Source: Rhabdothermincola salaria
Lineage (GTDB): Bacteria; Actinomycetota; Acidimicrobiia; Acidimicrobiales; Acidimicrobilacustridaceae
Direction of reading: 5' to 3'
Length of the DNA stretch: 64,000 nucleotides
Assembly (NCBI RefSeq): GCF_021246445.1
Contig: NZ_JAJQXW010000003.1
Coordinates: forward strand, 248,001-312,000
The position numbers were made by a program, and so were the translations under genes. Shown here piece after piece: positions 20,519-29,149 of this stretch. Every line of letters starts with the position of its first letter. Positions within the stretch are counted from its first letter, which is position 1. The notes under the pieces were generated by a model. It ran no database searches. It was not told where the DNA came from and saw only the letters and a list, made by a program, of their open reading frames with translations.

Positions 20519-21664
20519 TCAGGACCGGATCAGGCGGGCCATGAGCTCGTGGCCCGGAACCGGCTCGAGCCCCTCGACCCCCGACTCGCTGTACGTGCCG
20601 CCTGCTCCGTCGACGGCGGAGTCGACGAGCAGGTACGGCACCGGCTCGGAGGTGTGGGTGCGGGTGGCCAACGGGGTGGCGTGGTCGGGCAGGAGCAGGA
20701 GCCGCCACGGTCCCATGGCGTCGAGCCCCGGGACGAGGTCGGCCAGGATGCGACGATCCCAGTTCTCCAGAGCCTTCACCTTCTCCTCGACGTCCCCGGC
20801 ATGGCCGGCCTCGTCGCTCGCCTCGACGTGGAGGATGAACAGGTCCGCCCCGCCGGCCAGAGCCTCGAGAGCGCAGTCGCGCTTGCCCTCGTAGTCGGTG
20901 TCGTACCAGCCCGTCGCCGTGGGCAGGTCGACCGCCCGCACGTCGGTGAGCACGCCGAGCCCTCGCACCAGGTCGACGGCGGTCACGAGGGCGGCGTCGA
21001 GACCGTAGGTCTCGGCGAAGGAGGGCATCTGGGGCTGGAACCCCTGGCCCCAGAGCCAGATCTGGTTGGCCCCGATGGGCGAGGGGCCCACGATGGCGCG
21101 AGAGGCGTCCATGAGCCGCTGCAGCGAGGGCGCGGCCGGCCCGGTGGGCCACACGGCGGCCTGGCCGGTGAGGTCGTGGGGAGGCGTGCACTCCGCCTCC
21201 ACCCAGTCCTTGGGGGCCACCACGATGTGGCGGTACTGCACGCCGGGGTGGAACGACACGCCGTCGCCCCCCAGCTCGGCCTGCAACGACTCGACGACCG
21301 CCGCGGCCTCCTCGGTGGAGGGATGGCCGCCGGCGAAGTCGACCATGGTCCCGTCGTCGCCGATGGTCACGAGGTTGCAGCGGTAGGCGACCTGGTCGGA
21401 CTCGAGCTTCAAGCCGAGGGCGGCCGCCTCGATGGGGGCGCGACCGGTGTGGTAGCGGGCCGGGTCGTATCCGAAGATCGACATGTTGCCGACGTCGGAG
21501 CCAGGAGGGAACCCGTCCGGGATCACCGCCGCCCGCCCCACCTCGCCGCGGGCGGCCAGCGCCCGCAGGTTGGGCAGGTCGGCCGCTTCGAGGGGCGTGC
21601 GCCCTCCGAGCTCGGCCACCGGCTCGTCGGCACAACCGTCGGGGACGCAGACCACGTACTTCAT
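20519..21664 (-). CDS. ApgM-type phosphoglycerate mutase family protein, probable homoserine kinase
   Basis: 381 aa of the alkaline-phosphatase-like, cofactor-independent phosphoglycerate mutase family, archaeal (ApgM) type. It starts KYVVCVPDGCADEPVAELGG; the nucleophile Ser is in GSDVGNMSIFGYDP and metal ligands in DHATPLATRTHTSEPVPY. It lies 69 nt after thrC in hom-thrC order, where thrB is normally found, and no GHMP-type thrB occurs in the window. A branch of this family (TIGR02535, from memory) has been proposed to be homoserine kinase in organisms lacking ThrB. The fold is certain; the homoserine kinase role is inferred from context. Confidence 0.75.
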   Translation of the reverse strand: MKYVVCVPDGCADEPVAELGGRTPLEAADLPNLRALAARGEVGRAAVIPDGFPPGSDVGNMSIFGYDPARYHTGRAPIEAAALGLKLESDQVAYRCNLVTIGDDGTMVDFAGGHPSTEEAAAVVESLQAELGGDGVSFHPGVQYRHIVVAPKDWVEAECTPPHDLTGQAAVWPTGPAAPSLQRLMDASRAIVGPSPIGANQIWLWGQGFQPQMPSFAETYGLDAALVTAVDLVRGLGVLTDVRAVDLPTATGWYDTDYEGKRDCALEALAGGADLFILHVEASDEAGHAGDVEEKVKALENWDRRILADLVPGLDAMGPWRLLLLPDHATPLATRTHTSEPVPYLLVDSAVDGAGGTYSESGVEGLEPVPGHELMARLIRS

Positions 21665-21733
21665 GACCTCGATGATGGCCCAACGCCGCTCCGGCCGGGG
21701 CATCGAACCCGGTGAGCCCCTACGGGGGCCGAC

Positions 21734-23137
21734 TCAGCCGAGCGTGTCGTCGATGACGTCGCGGACCACGGCGACGTCGTCATCGACCACGTCGTAGCGC
21801 TCGGGGCGATCGAAGAGGTCGGCCAGGTGCGTCGGCAACGGCGGGCGCACGCCCGTGGCCGCCTCGACGGCGTCGGGGAACTTGGCCGGGTGGGCGGTGG
21901 CCAGCACCACCATGGGCACGTCGGCGTCGCGGCGGGACTGTTCGGCCGCCGCCAGGCCGACCGCGGTGTGGGGATCGACGAACAGCCCGGTGCGCTCGTG
22001 GAGCGCGCGGATGGTCCTGGTGGTGCCCTCGTCGTCGACCCGGGTACCGGTCCAGTGCTCGCTCAGCAGGTCGAGTCGGTCTGGTTCGAGGGCGACGGTG
22101 CCCTCGGCCCGGAAGCGCGACATGAGCTCGGCCACCGCCGTGCCGTCGCGGCCGAACAGCTCGAACAGGAGCCGCTCGAGGTTGGACGAGACCTGGATGT
22201 CCATGCTCGGGCTGAGGGTGGGGTGGACCTCGCCGATGGTCATCGCCCCGGTGGTCAGGAACTGGGTGAGGATGTCGTTGCGGTTGGAGGCCACCACGAA
22301 CTGGCTGATGGGCACGCCCATGCGCTGGGCGGCGTACCCGGCGAACACGTTGCCGAAGTTCCCGGTGGGCACCGAGAACGCCACCGGCCGGCTGCCGCCC
22401 GCCCCGAGGCGAGCGGCAGTGGTGACGTAGTAGACGATCTGGGCCATCACCCGGGCCCAGTTGATGGAGTTCACCGCGGAGAGGTGGCGGCGATCACGGA
22501 ATTCGGTGTCGGCGAACAACGCCTTCACCAGGTCCTGGCAGTCGTCGAACGTGCCCCGCACCGCCAAGTTGTGCACGTTGTCGGCCAGCACCGTGGTCAT
22601 CTGGCGGCGCTGCACCTCCGAGACCCGCTCGTGGGGGTGCAGGACGAAGATGTCGATGGCGGCCCGGTCGCGACAGGCGTCGATGGCCGCCGAACCGGTG
22701 TCGCCCGATGTCGCCCCGACGATGGTGACGCGCTCGCCCCGCTGGCCCAGCACGTGGTCGAACAACCGGCCCACCAGCTGCAGGGCGACGTCCTTGAAGG
22801 CCAGCGTGGGGCCGTGGAAGAGCTCGGCCAGCCAGAGGCCGTCGCCCAGGTCGGTGAGGGGCACGACCTCGGCCGCGTCGAAGGTGGCGTAGGCCGCGGC
22901 GACGATGTCGGCGAACACGTCGGCGTCGATCGAGCCCTCGACGAAGGGCCACATCACCTCGACGGCAACGTCGGCGTACGACATGGAGGCGAACCGCTCG
23001 AGCGAGCCGTCGGGCAGCGTCGGCCAGGACGCGGGCACGTAGAGCCCGCCGTCGCGGGCCAGCCCGGCGAGGAGGACATCGGCGAAGTCGAGCTCGGGTG
23101 CCGCCCCTCTGGTGGAGACGTAGTGCAGAGGGCTCAC
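21734..23137 (-). CDS. thrC: Threonine synthase
   Basis: PLP enzyme that converts O-phosphohomoserine to threonine. 467 aa, the long form that starts with HYVSTRG and GLYVPASWP. The PLP-lysine region is GPTLAFKDVALQLVGRLF, followed by GATSGDTGSAAIDA and SVPTGNFGNVFAGY. GTG start overlapping the hom stop by 4 nt (GTGA). Confidence 0.95.
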   Translation of the reverse strand: MSPLHYVSTRGAAPELDFADVLLAGLARDGGLYVPASWPTLPDGSLERFASMSYADVAVEVMWPFVEGSIDADVFADIVAAAYATFDAAEVVPLTDLGDGLWLAELFHGPTLAFKDVALQLVGRLFDHVLGQRGERVTIVGATSGDTGSAAIDACRDRAAIDIFVLHPHERVSEVQRRQMTTVLADNVHNLAVRGTFDDCQDLVKALFADTEFRDRRHLSAVNSINWARVMAQIVYYVTTAARLGAGGSRPVAFSVPTGNFGNVFAGYAAQRMGVPISQFVVASNRNDILTQFLTTGAMTIGEVHPTLSPSMDIQVSSNLERLLFELFGRDGTAVAELMSRFRAEGTVALEPDRLDLLSEHWTGTRVDDEGTTRTIRALHERTGLFVDPHTAVGLAAAEQSRRDADVPMVVLATAHPAKFPDAVEAATGVRPPLPTHLADLFDRPERYDVVDDDVAVVRDVIDDTLG

Positions 23138-24471
23138 CGGAAGCCGCTCTCGTCACTGAGGACGCGGATCACGCTGCCCACCTTGAGCACGATGTCGAGG
23201 TCGGACAGCTCCTGCAGGGTCTGGGTGAGGTCGCGCTCGCGGGCCAGATGGGTGACGAACTCGAGTCGGGCCTGCCCTCGTACCGGCGGGGCGGTCGGGT
23301 CGGTCGTCGGGGCTTCCTGCTCCATGGAGGCGATGGAGACCCCGTGGTCGCTGAAGGCCCCGGCGACGGCGGCCAGCACGCCCGGCCGGTCGGCGGTCTC
23401 GATGCTCACGTAGAACGCCGAGGTGAGCTCGTCGACCGGCCGCAGGGGCATGTCGCTGAAGCTGCCGAGGCTGGCGTGGTTGTTGCGCTGGCGATTGGAC
23501 GCGGCGTCGATGAGGTCGCCGAGCAGGGCGCTGGCGGTGGGGCCGCCACCCGCCCCGCGCCCGTAGAACATGAGGTCGCCGACGGACTTGCCCTGCACGA
23601 AGATGGCGTTGAAGCTCTCGCGCACCGAGGCCAACGGGTGGGTGTCGGGCACGAAGGCCGGGTGCACCCGGGCGACGATGCGGTTGCCTTCGGGGCCGCT
23701 GAAGCGCTCGGCCACCGAGAGGAGCTTCACGACGAAGCCGTGCCGGCCGGCGAAGGCGATGTCATCGGCGGTGATGCCGCGGATGCCCTCGCAATCGACA
23801 TCGGAGGCCCGCACCCGGGCCCCGAAGGCCAGCGAGGCCACGATGGCGATCTTGGCCCCGGCGTCGAAGCCGTCGACGTCGGCGGTGGGATCGGCCTCGG
23901 CGAACCCCAGCTCCTGGGCCTCGGCGAGCGCCTCGGTGTAGTCGGCTCCCGCCTCGGTCATCCGAGTGAGGATGTAGTTGGTGGTGCCGTTCATGATGCC
24001 GAGCACCCGGAACACCGGCTCGCCCAGCAGCGACTCGCGCAACGGCCGTACGAAGGGGATGCCCCCGGCGACGGCGGCCTCGAACAACAGGTCGACCTTG
24101 GCGTGTTCGGCGGCGGCGAACACCTCCGGCCCGACCGCGGCCAACAGCTCCTTGTTGGCGGTGACGACCGGCTTGCCGGCGGCGATGGCCGACAGGACCA
24201 GGTCTTGGGCCGGCACCACACCGCCCATCACCTCGACGATCACGTCGATGTCGGGATCGGCCACGATGGCGGCGGGCTCACCGGTGAAGACCTCCGGGGG
24301 GAGGTCGACTTCGCGAGCCTTGCCCATGTCGCGCACCGCCACCCGGGCGATCTCCAGGCGCAGGCCGGTGCGGGACTCGATGAAGTCGCCCTGACGGGCC
24401 ACGAGGTTGATGAGCGATGAGCCGACGGTGCCGCATCCGAGCACCCCGACCTTCACGACGGGTCCGTTCAC
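23134..24471 (-). CDS. hom: Homoserine dehydrogenase
   Basis: NAD(P)H-dependent reduction of aspartate semialdehyde to homoserine, 445 aa. It has a nucleotide-binding motif (VGVLGCGTVGSSL), the catalytic signature region GIMNGTTNYILTRM and FAEADPTADVDGFDAGAKIAI, and a C-terminal ACT domain (YVSIETADRPGVLAAVAG), the likely threonine-feedback site. GTG at 24471 is chosen because a -10 (TAGCCT) lies 7 nt upstream; a GTG at 24456 is the alternative. Confidence 0.95.
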   Translation of the reverse strand: MNGPVVKVGVLGCGTVGSSLINLVARQGDFIESRTGLRLEIARVAVRDMGKAREVDLPPEVFTGEPAAIVADPDIDVIVEVMGGVVPAQDLVLSAIAAGKPVVTANKELLAAVGPEVFAAAEHAKVDLLFEAAVAGGIPFVRPLRESLLGEPVFRVLGIMNGTTNYILTRMTEAGADYTEALAEAQELGFAEADPTADVDGFDAGAKIAIVASLAFGARVRASDVDCEGIRGITADDIAFAGRHGFVVKLLSVAERFSGPEGNRIVARVHPAFVPDTHPLASVRESFNAIFVQGKSVGDLMFYGRGAGGGPTASALLGDLIDAASNRQRNNHASLGSFSDMPLRPVDELTSAFYVSIETADRPGVLAAVAGAFSDHGVSIASMEQEAPTTDPTAPPVRGQARLEFVTHLARERDLTQTLQELSDLDIVLKVGSVIRVLSDESGFR

Positions 24472-24478
24472 CGGCGAG

Positions 24479-24484
24479 AGGCTA
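24479..24484 (-). promoter_or_regulatory. Leaderless -10 element of hom
   Basis: TAGCCT on the minus strand, 7 nt before the GTG start of hom. It is back-to-back with the -10 element of the DUF2470 gene. Confidence 0.5.
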
Positions 24485-24545
24485 CCGGCGCCGCCGGCCG
24501 GTGCCCGACGTGGCGTCCGCCGACGAGCAGGGCCGCTTGCCGTCC

Positions 24546-24551
24546 TATCCT
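24546..24551 (+). promoter_or_regulatory. Leaderless -10 element of the DUF2470 gene
   Basis: TATCCT ends 8 nt before the ATG at 24560; no Shine-Dalgarno sequence is present. Confidence 0.5.
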
Positions 24552-24559
24552 CGGGCGCC

Positions 24560-24883
24560 ATGCCCACCGCCGACACCCCGACGTTCCCGCCCGAGGTCGT
24601 GGAGGCCATCGCTCGCCACATGAACGACGACCACGCCGACGACAACGTGCGCATCTGCCAGGGTCTCGGCGGACGTCCGGACGCCGAGACCGCGACGATG
24701 ACCGGGGTCGACGGCGACGGCATCGACTTCGTGGTCACCGGCCCCGACGGCGACGCGGCGGTGCGCATCGAGTGGCCCGAACGGATCACCGAGCGCCCCC
24801 AGGTGCGAGTGGCCGTCGTCGAGCTGCACGAGCGGGCCTGCGCGGCCCTGGGCATCGAGCGACCCGCCGCCGAAGAGCACTGA
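24560..24883 (+). CDS. DUF2470 domain protein
   Basis: 107 aa. The N-terminal helix with ARHMNDDHADDNVRICQGL is the DUF2470 hallmark (HMNxDHxxD), a fold found alone or fused to flavin-binding pyridoxamine-phosphate-oxidase-like proteins, several of which are haem-utilisation enzymes. Here it is free-standing. It is followed after 1 nt by the TetR gene and then the haem uptake locus, which supports a haem-related role (inference). Confidence 0.8.
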   Translation: MPTADTPTFPPEVVEAIARHMNDDHADDNVRICQGLGGRPDAETATMTGVDGDGIDFVVTGPDGDAAVRIEWPERITERPQVRVAVVELHERACAALGIERPAAEEH

Positions 24884-24884
24884 G

Positions 24885-25523
24885 GTGCCACGCGGGGCAG
24901 GCGCGCCGGACTCCGCCCGCCAGGCGGGTCGTGAGGCGCTGTTCGGCGCCTTCGCCGAGCTCCTCTACGAGCAGGGCTACGACGCCATCAGCCTCGCCGA
25001 CGTGGCGGCCCGGGCCGGGGTGTCGCGGACATCGGTCTACAACTACTTCTCGGACAAGGACGCCTTGGTGGTGGCCTATGCCGACCACGAGTCGACCGCC
25101 TACGCGGGGGCCCTGCGAGCCGAGCTCGAAGAGATCGACAACCCCGTCGACCGGCTGCGCGCGCTCATCGCGTCGCAACTGCGCTACTTCGCCAGCCACC
25201 ACCTCCCGCCGGGCCGTGACCTGCGCGTGGCCATCTCTCCGGCGGCCTACCAGCGGGTCGCGCAGCACGCGGTCGTGCTCGAGGGCATCCTGCGCCAGGT
25301 CCTGCGCGAGGCCGTCGCCGAGGGGTACCTGCCCGACGACGACGTCGAGGGCGCCATGCCGCTGGTGACCGCGTGCATCGACCGCGGCGCAGCCGAGGAC
25401 CGTGACCCCGATGCCCTCACCGAGAGCATCGAGGTCACGACCACGTTCGTACTGCGGGCCCTGGGGGTCCGGCTGGGCCCTAGCGGTCGTCCCCGCCGGG
25501 TCGCACCTCGGCCCGGCGCCTGA
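24885..25523 (+). CDS. TetR/AcrR family transcriptional regulator
   Basis: 212 aa. The N-terminal helix-turn-helix is clear: EQGYDAISLADVAARAGVSR then TSVYNYFSDKDALVVAYADH (about residues 27-66). The remainder is the all-helical ligand domain. GTG start one base after the DUF2470 stop, so both are probably one transcript. Its 3' end overlaps the convergent htaA-like gene by 44 nt. The ligand is unknown; control of the neighbouring haem genes is possible. Confidence 0.88.
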   Translation: MPRGAGAPDSARQAGREALFGAFAELLYEQGYDAISLADVAARAGVSRTSVYNYFSDKDALVVAYADHESTAYAGALRAELEEIDNPVDRLRALIASQLRYFASHHLPPGRDLRVAISPAAYQRVAQHAVVLEGILRQVLREAVAEGYLPDDDVEGAMPLVTACIDRGAAEDRDPDALTESIEVTTTFVLRALGVRLGPSGRPRRVAPRPGA

Positions 25524-27039
25524 TCGCAGCCGTACCGGCCACGCCGGCACCCCCGAGCAGCAGGGCGGCGGCGGTCCACCACAGGGCGGACGAGTCCGAG
25601 CCGGTGTAGGGCAGGGTGCCGGTGGCGACACCGACGGGAGTCGCTCCCCCGCCGACGCCGGTGACCCCGCCGGTGGTGCCATCCGTCGTGGGCCGGCCTT
25701 CGGCGACGTCGGGCACCGAGCTCAGCTCGAGCACGACGGTGAGCGGATCCAGGGCGTCACCGGCGGCGTAGAAGTCCGAGAACGCCGGTACCCCGGCCTC
25801 GGTGAGGCTGGCGGCGATGGCGGGCCAGGTCACGGTGGCGGCCACCCGACCGGGCGTGCCCGCGACGCTGAGGGTGGCCAGCACGACGTCGTCGTGGACC
25901 TCGGCGGCCTGGAGCGAGGTGAACGACGAGGGCACCGTGGCACCGAGCGCGCCGGGGGCCAGCGGGGTGCTCTCGACGTCGGCCACGAGCACACCGGTGA
26001 CACCGTCGACGTCGACCCGGATGTCGGAGAGCTGCAGGTCGAGCTGTCCGCCGTGACCGGTGAAGCGCACGGCTCCGCCGAAGCCGGCGTCGACGCGCTG
26101 GCCGTCGGGGGCGACCTCACCCACGCCCGGCTGGGCCGGGAAGCGGAAGGTGCCGTCGGGGTTGGTGCTGGCGCCGCCGGTCGTCGCGATCGAGCCCTGG
26201 GCGATGCCCCCGGTGACGTAGCTGTGGAACGAGGCCTTGACGCCCCAGTCGAGGTGGCCACCCACGATCTGCAGCGGCCCCGTGGGTGCGGCGGTGGTGG
26301 GAGGCATGGTCGGGGGAGGCGTGGTCGGGGTCGGTGCGACGGTGGTGGACGTGGTCGGCGGGACGGTGGTCGGCGGGACGGTGGTGGACGTGGTCGGCGG
26401 GACGGTGGTCGACGTGGTCGACGTGGTCGGCGGGACGGTGGTCGACGTGGGCGGTGGGACGGTGGTCGACGTGGTCGGCGTCGGCTCCGACGCGAACGAC
26501 ATGGGGACGTACAGCTCCTGGGCGGGGTTGGTCGCGCCGCTGGCCGGGTACGTGTACACGCCGTAGTTGCCGGCCACGGCGTCGGCCATCTCGACCGGGA
26601 GCTGGGCGGTGAACGTGCCGTCGGGAGCCAGCTCCACGTAGCTCCCGGTCGGCGACAGGACCGGTGCCAGCGCGGCCGGGGCGGCCCACCTCTGCGCGAT
26701 CACCTCACGGCTCGACGAGGCGGCCCCTTCCGATGGCCGCCAGTCATCGGCGAACTTGCCGAACGCCACGTACACGCCGGCCGGCTGACCGTTCGCCGGC
26801 GGCCGAGAACCGATGTTGGCCGCCGGGTCGAACCCGGCGCCCGTCACCGTCACCGTCTCCCCGTCACGGTCCAGATCCGTCGTCTTCGACACCGACAGCG
26901 CGGGCTCCCACACCGGCGTGTCGTCGGCGCTCACCGGGCTGGCCACGATCGCCGCGGCGGCGAGCACGACGAACGCCAACAGTGCTCGCCGCGTCGTTCT
27001 GGTGGGGGACCTCCGCTGGGAGGTGTCGTCGGTGTCCAT
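25480..27039 (-). CDS. HtaA-domain haem-binding surface protein with LPXTG sorting signal
   Basis: 519 aa. Order: signal peptide (1-38, ending SPVSA), a neocarzinostatin-like Ig domain (about 45-184, with LSVSKTTDLDRDGETVTVTG), a Thr/Pro-rich linker (185-252), an HtaA haem-binding domain (from about 256, LDWGVKASFHSYVTGGIAQG), then LPYTG at 476-480, a hydrophobic helix and an Arg-rich tail. It is therefore likely attached to peptidoglycan by a sortase not encoded here. HtaA domains take haem from host or environmental proteins in Corynebacterium. The ATG at 27039 has GAGGAG 6 nt upstream; an iron box lies at 27077. Confidence 0.85.
   Translation of the reverse strand: MDTDDTSQRRSPTRTTRRALLAFVVLAAAAIVASPVSADDTPVWEPALSVSKTTDLDRDGETVTVTGAGFDPAANIGSRPPANGQPAGVYVAFGKFADDWRPSEGAASSSREVIAQRWAAPAALAPVLSPTGSYVELAPDGTFTAQLPVEMADAVAGNYGVYTYPASGATNPAQELYVPMSFASEPTPTTSTTVPPPTSTTVPPTTSTTSTTVPPTTSTTVPPTTVPPTTSTTVAPTPTTPPPTMPPTTAAPTGPLQIVGGHLDWGVKASFHSYVTGGIAQGSIATTGGASTNPDGTFRFPAQPGVGEVAPDGQRVDAGFGGAVRFTGHGGQLDLQLSDIRVDVDGVTGVLVADVESTPLAPGALGATVPSSFTSLQAAEVHDDVVLATLSVAGTPGRVAATVTWPAIAASLTEAGVPAFSDFYAAGDALDPLTVVLELSSVPDVAEGRPTTDGTTGGVTGVGGGATPVGVATGTLPYTGSDSSALWWTAAALLLGGAGVAGTAAIRRRAEVRPGGDDR
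26284..26487 (-). repeat. Low-complexity Thr/Pro linker of the HtaA protein
   Basis: Degenerate repeats encoding (T)STTVPPTT units between the two domains of the surface protein. Typical of cell-wall spacer regions. Confidence 0.8.
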
Positions 27040-27076
27040 GTCGCTCCTCGAGGGTCGGACAACCTTCACAAGGTTA

Positions 27077-27095
27077 TTAGGTATGCCTACTACGC
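27077..27095. promoter_or_regulatory. DtxR/IdeR-like iron box upstream of htaA-like gene
   Basis: TTAGGTATGCCTA (27077-27089) contains the inverted core TAGG-N4-CCTA and matches the 19-bp consensus TTAGGTTAGSCTAACCTAA at 11 positions. A -10-like TAACCT (27076-27071, minus strand) is adjacent, so a bound regulator would block the promoter. A separate perfect palindrome, AACCTT-CAC-AAGGTT, lies at 27061-27075. Confidence 0.55.
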
Positions 27096-27164
27096 TGCGT
27101 CAGGGTACGCAGTCACGGGCGACGAGCGCAAGACGGGTCCACCGTCGTGGCGGGCCCGATCGCC

Positions 27165-28025
27165 TCAGCGGAGAGCGCGGCGAGGAAGCACGAGCAGAGC
27201 GCCGGTCTCGGGGTGGCGGAGGACCTCGATGTCGTGGTCGTACACCGCCCCCAGGCGCGTGGGCGTGAGCACCTCGGCGGGCGGGCCATCGGCCACCACG
27301 TGTCCACCGGCGACCACCACCACCCGGTCGGCGTGGGCCGCCGCCAGCCCCAGGTCGTGCAACACCACCACCACCCCGTCGCCGGCGTCGGCGCGCTGCC
27401 GTGCCGTCTCCAGCACCAGCTCCTGGTGGTGCAGGTCCAGCGCGGCGGTGGGTTCGTCGAGCAGGACCAACTGGGCCTGCTGGGCCAGCACCCGGGCCAG
27501 GGCCACCCGGGCCCGCTCGCCACCCGAGAGGGTGGGGAAGGTGCGCGCCGCCAGATGGGACGTGTCGGTCGTGGCCAAGGCCGCCCGGACCACGGCGTCG
27601 TCGCGGTCGTCGTCCCCCAGGCCGGCCCACGGGGCCCGACCCATCCGGACCACGTCCACGACCCGGAACGGGAAGGCGACCGCCACCTGCTGGAGCAACA
27701 CCGCCCGACGCCGGGCCAGCTCACCCGGCGGCATCGCCGAGATGGCGCGCCCGTCGAGCTCGACGACCCCACCGACCACGGCCACGTCGCCGGCCAGCGC
27801 CCCGAGGAGCGTGGACTTGCCGGCGCCGTTGGGGCCCACCAGCGCCACCAGCTCTCCGGCCCGGACGTCGAGCGATGCGTCGTGCAGGATCGTGGTGCCC
27901 CCGAGGTCGACGCGCAGGGATCGGGCCACCACCAGGGACCCGCCCCGGCCCACCCGCTCGGGCACCAGGTCCCTGTCTCGGCGACCGCGCCCTCCGCCGG
28001 CCAGCCGGGCCAGGAGGGCCGTCAC
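27165..28025 (-). CDS. hmuV: Haem ABC transporter ATP-binding protein
   Basis: Cytoplasmic ATPase of a haem or siderophore importer, 286 aa. Walker A is GPNGAGKST, the signature motif is LSGGERARVALARVLAQ, Walker B LVLLDEP and the switch His in VVLHDLGLAAAHADRV; the pattern is of the FecE/BtuD/HmuV type. The ATG overlaps the permease stop by 4 nt. The first 33 residues are an Arg-rich extension before the conserved fold. Confidence 0.9.
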   Translation of the reverse strand: MTALLARLAGGGRGRRDRDLVPERVGRGGSLVVARSLRVDLGGTTILHDASLDVRAGELVALVGPNGAGKSTLLGALAGDVAVVGGVVELDGRAISAMPPGELARRRAVLLQQVAVAFPFRVVDVVRMGRAPWAGLGDDDRDDAVVRAALATTDTSHLAARTFPTLSGGERARVALARVLAQQAQLVLLDEPTAALDLHHQELVLETARQRADAGDGVVVVLHDLGLAAAHADRVVVVAGGHVVADGPPAEVLTPTRLGAVYDHDIEVLRHPETGALLVLPRRALR

Positions 28026-29149
28026 GCCCAGCCGCCCTGGCGGGCCCGGGTGCGACGCAGCAGCCAGAAGAAGAAGGGGCTGCCCACCAGCGCGGTCAGC
28101 ACGCCGAGCGGCACCTCAGCCGGGGCGGCCACCGTGCGCGCCGCCAGGTCGGCGCCGACGACGATGACGGCGCCACCCAGGGCCGACGCCACCAGCAACA
28201 ACCGGTGGGAGGGCCCCGCGACCATGCGCACGAGGTGGGGGACGACCAGGCCGACGAAGAGGACGATCCCCGACACCGCCACCGCGGCGGCGGTGAGCAC
28301 GGCCACGATCACCAGCATCTGCACACGGAGGCGTTCGACGTCGACGCCGAGGTGACGGGCCGAGCGCTCTCCCAGAGAGAGCAGGTCGAGCTGGTGGGCC
28401 TTGGTGACGGCCAGCACCACCCCCAACAGCGCCAACGGGGCCACCGCCGCCACCTTGGGCCAGGTGGCCTGGGCCACGCTGCCGAGCTGCCAGAAGGTGA
28501 TGCTGCGCAGCTGGGCGTCGGTGGAGAAGTAGGTGAGCAGCCCCATGACCGCACCGGTGAGCGCGTTCACCGCGATGCCGGTGAGGATCAGGGTGACCAC
28601 CTCGGTGCGCCCGTTGGCCCGAGAGGCCAGGTAGACCACCACGACGGTGAGCAGACCGCCGACGAAGGCGGCCAGGCTGAGGCTCCAGTTCCCCAACACC
28701 GTGAAGCCCACCACGATGGAGGCCACCGCGCCCATGGCCGCTCCGGAGGAGACCCCGACGATGCCGGGCTCGGCGAGGGGGTTGGCGAAGGTGCCCTGCA
28801 TGGCCGCGCCGGCACAGCCCAGGGCGGCGCCCACGAGCACGGCGAGGGCGACACGCGGGAAGCGGACCTCCCAGAGCACCGACTCGGCGACGCCCGTGGG
28901 GGCGGTGCCCACCTGGAGTCCCACGCGGTCGAGCACCGAGGAGAGCACCTCGAGCGGCGACACCGGGAACGACCCGATGGCCGCAGCGGCCACCGACATG
29001 GCGAGGAGAGCCAGCGACAGGAGGCCGAGGAGGACGGGGCCGTGCAGGAGTGGCCGAGTCGCGGCGACGACGTCCTCGAGGTCGTCGCCGTCGGAGCCGC
29101 CCGGCAGCTCGGCGGAGGTCCCGGGCGGCGCCTCGGCCAGGTCGGTCAC
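28022..29149 (-). CDS. hmuU: Haem ABC transporter permease (FecCD family)
   Basis: Integral membrane subunit, 375 aa, with about nine to ten helices. Family signatures include GAALGCAGAAMQGTFANPLAEPGIVGVSSGA and SLGERSARHLGVDVERLR, followed by GLVVPHLVRMVAGPSHR. The start is GTG at 29149 overlapping the hmuT stop (GTGA). About 45 hydrophilic residues precede the first helix. Confidence 0.9.
   Translation of the reverse strand: MTDLAEAPPGTSAELPGGSDGDDLEDVVAATRPLLHGPVLLGLLSLALLAMSVAAAAIGSFPVSPLEVLSSVLDRVGLQVGTAPTGVAESVLWEVRFPRVALAVLVGAALGCAGAAMQGTFANPLAEPGIVGVSSGAAMGAVASIVVGFTVLGNWSLSLAAFVGGLLTVVVVYLASRANGRTEVVTLILTGIAVNALTGAVMGLLTYFSTDAQLRSITFWQLGSVAQATWPKVAAVAPLALLGVVLAVTKAHQLDLLSLGERSARHLGVDVERLRVQMLVIVAVLTAAAVAVSGIVLFVGLVVPHLVRMVAGPSHRLLLVASALGGAVIVVGADLAARTVAAPAEVPLGVLTALVGSPFFFWLLRRTRARQGGWA

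Noticed and set aside
20519-21664. Plain glycolytic phosphoglycerate mutase
   Set aside because: Not excluded by sequence, but position in the hom-thrC operon without thrB makes a homoserine kinase role more likely.
26284-26487. Possible CRISPR-like or tandem DNA repeat
   Set aside because: The repeats are degenerate and keep the reading frame of a Thr/Pro linker; there are no unique spacers.
25402-28167. A 921-codon plus-strand frame across the htaA and hmuV genes
   Set aside because: Antisense to genes with clear domains, and very rich in Arg, Gly and Asp; no recognisable fold.
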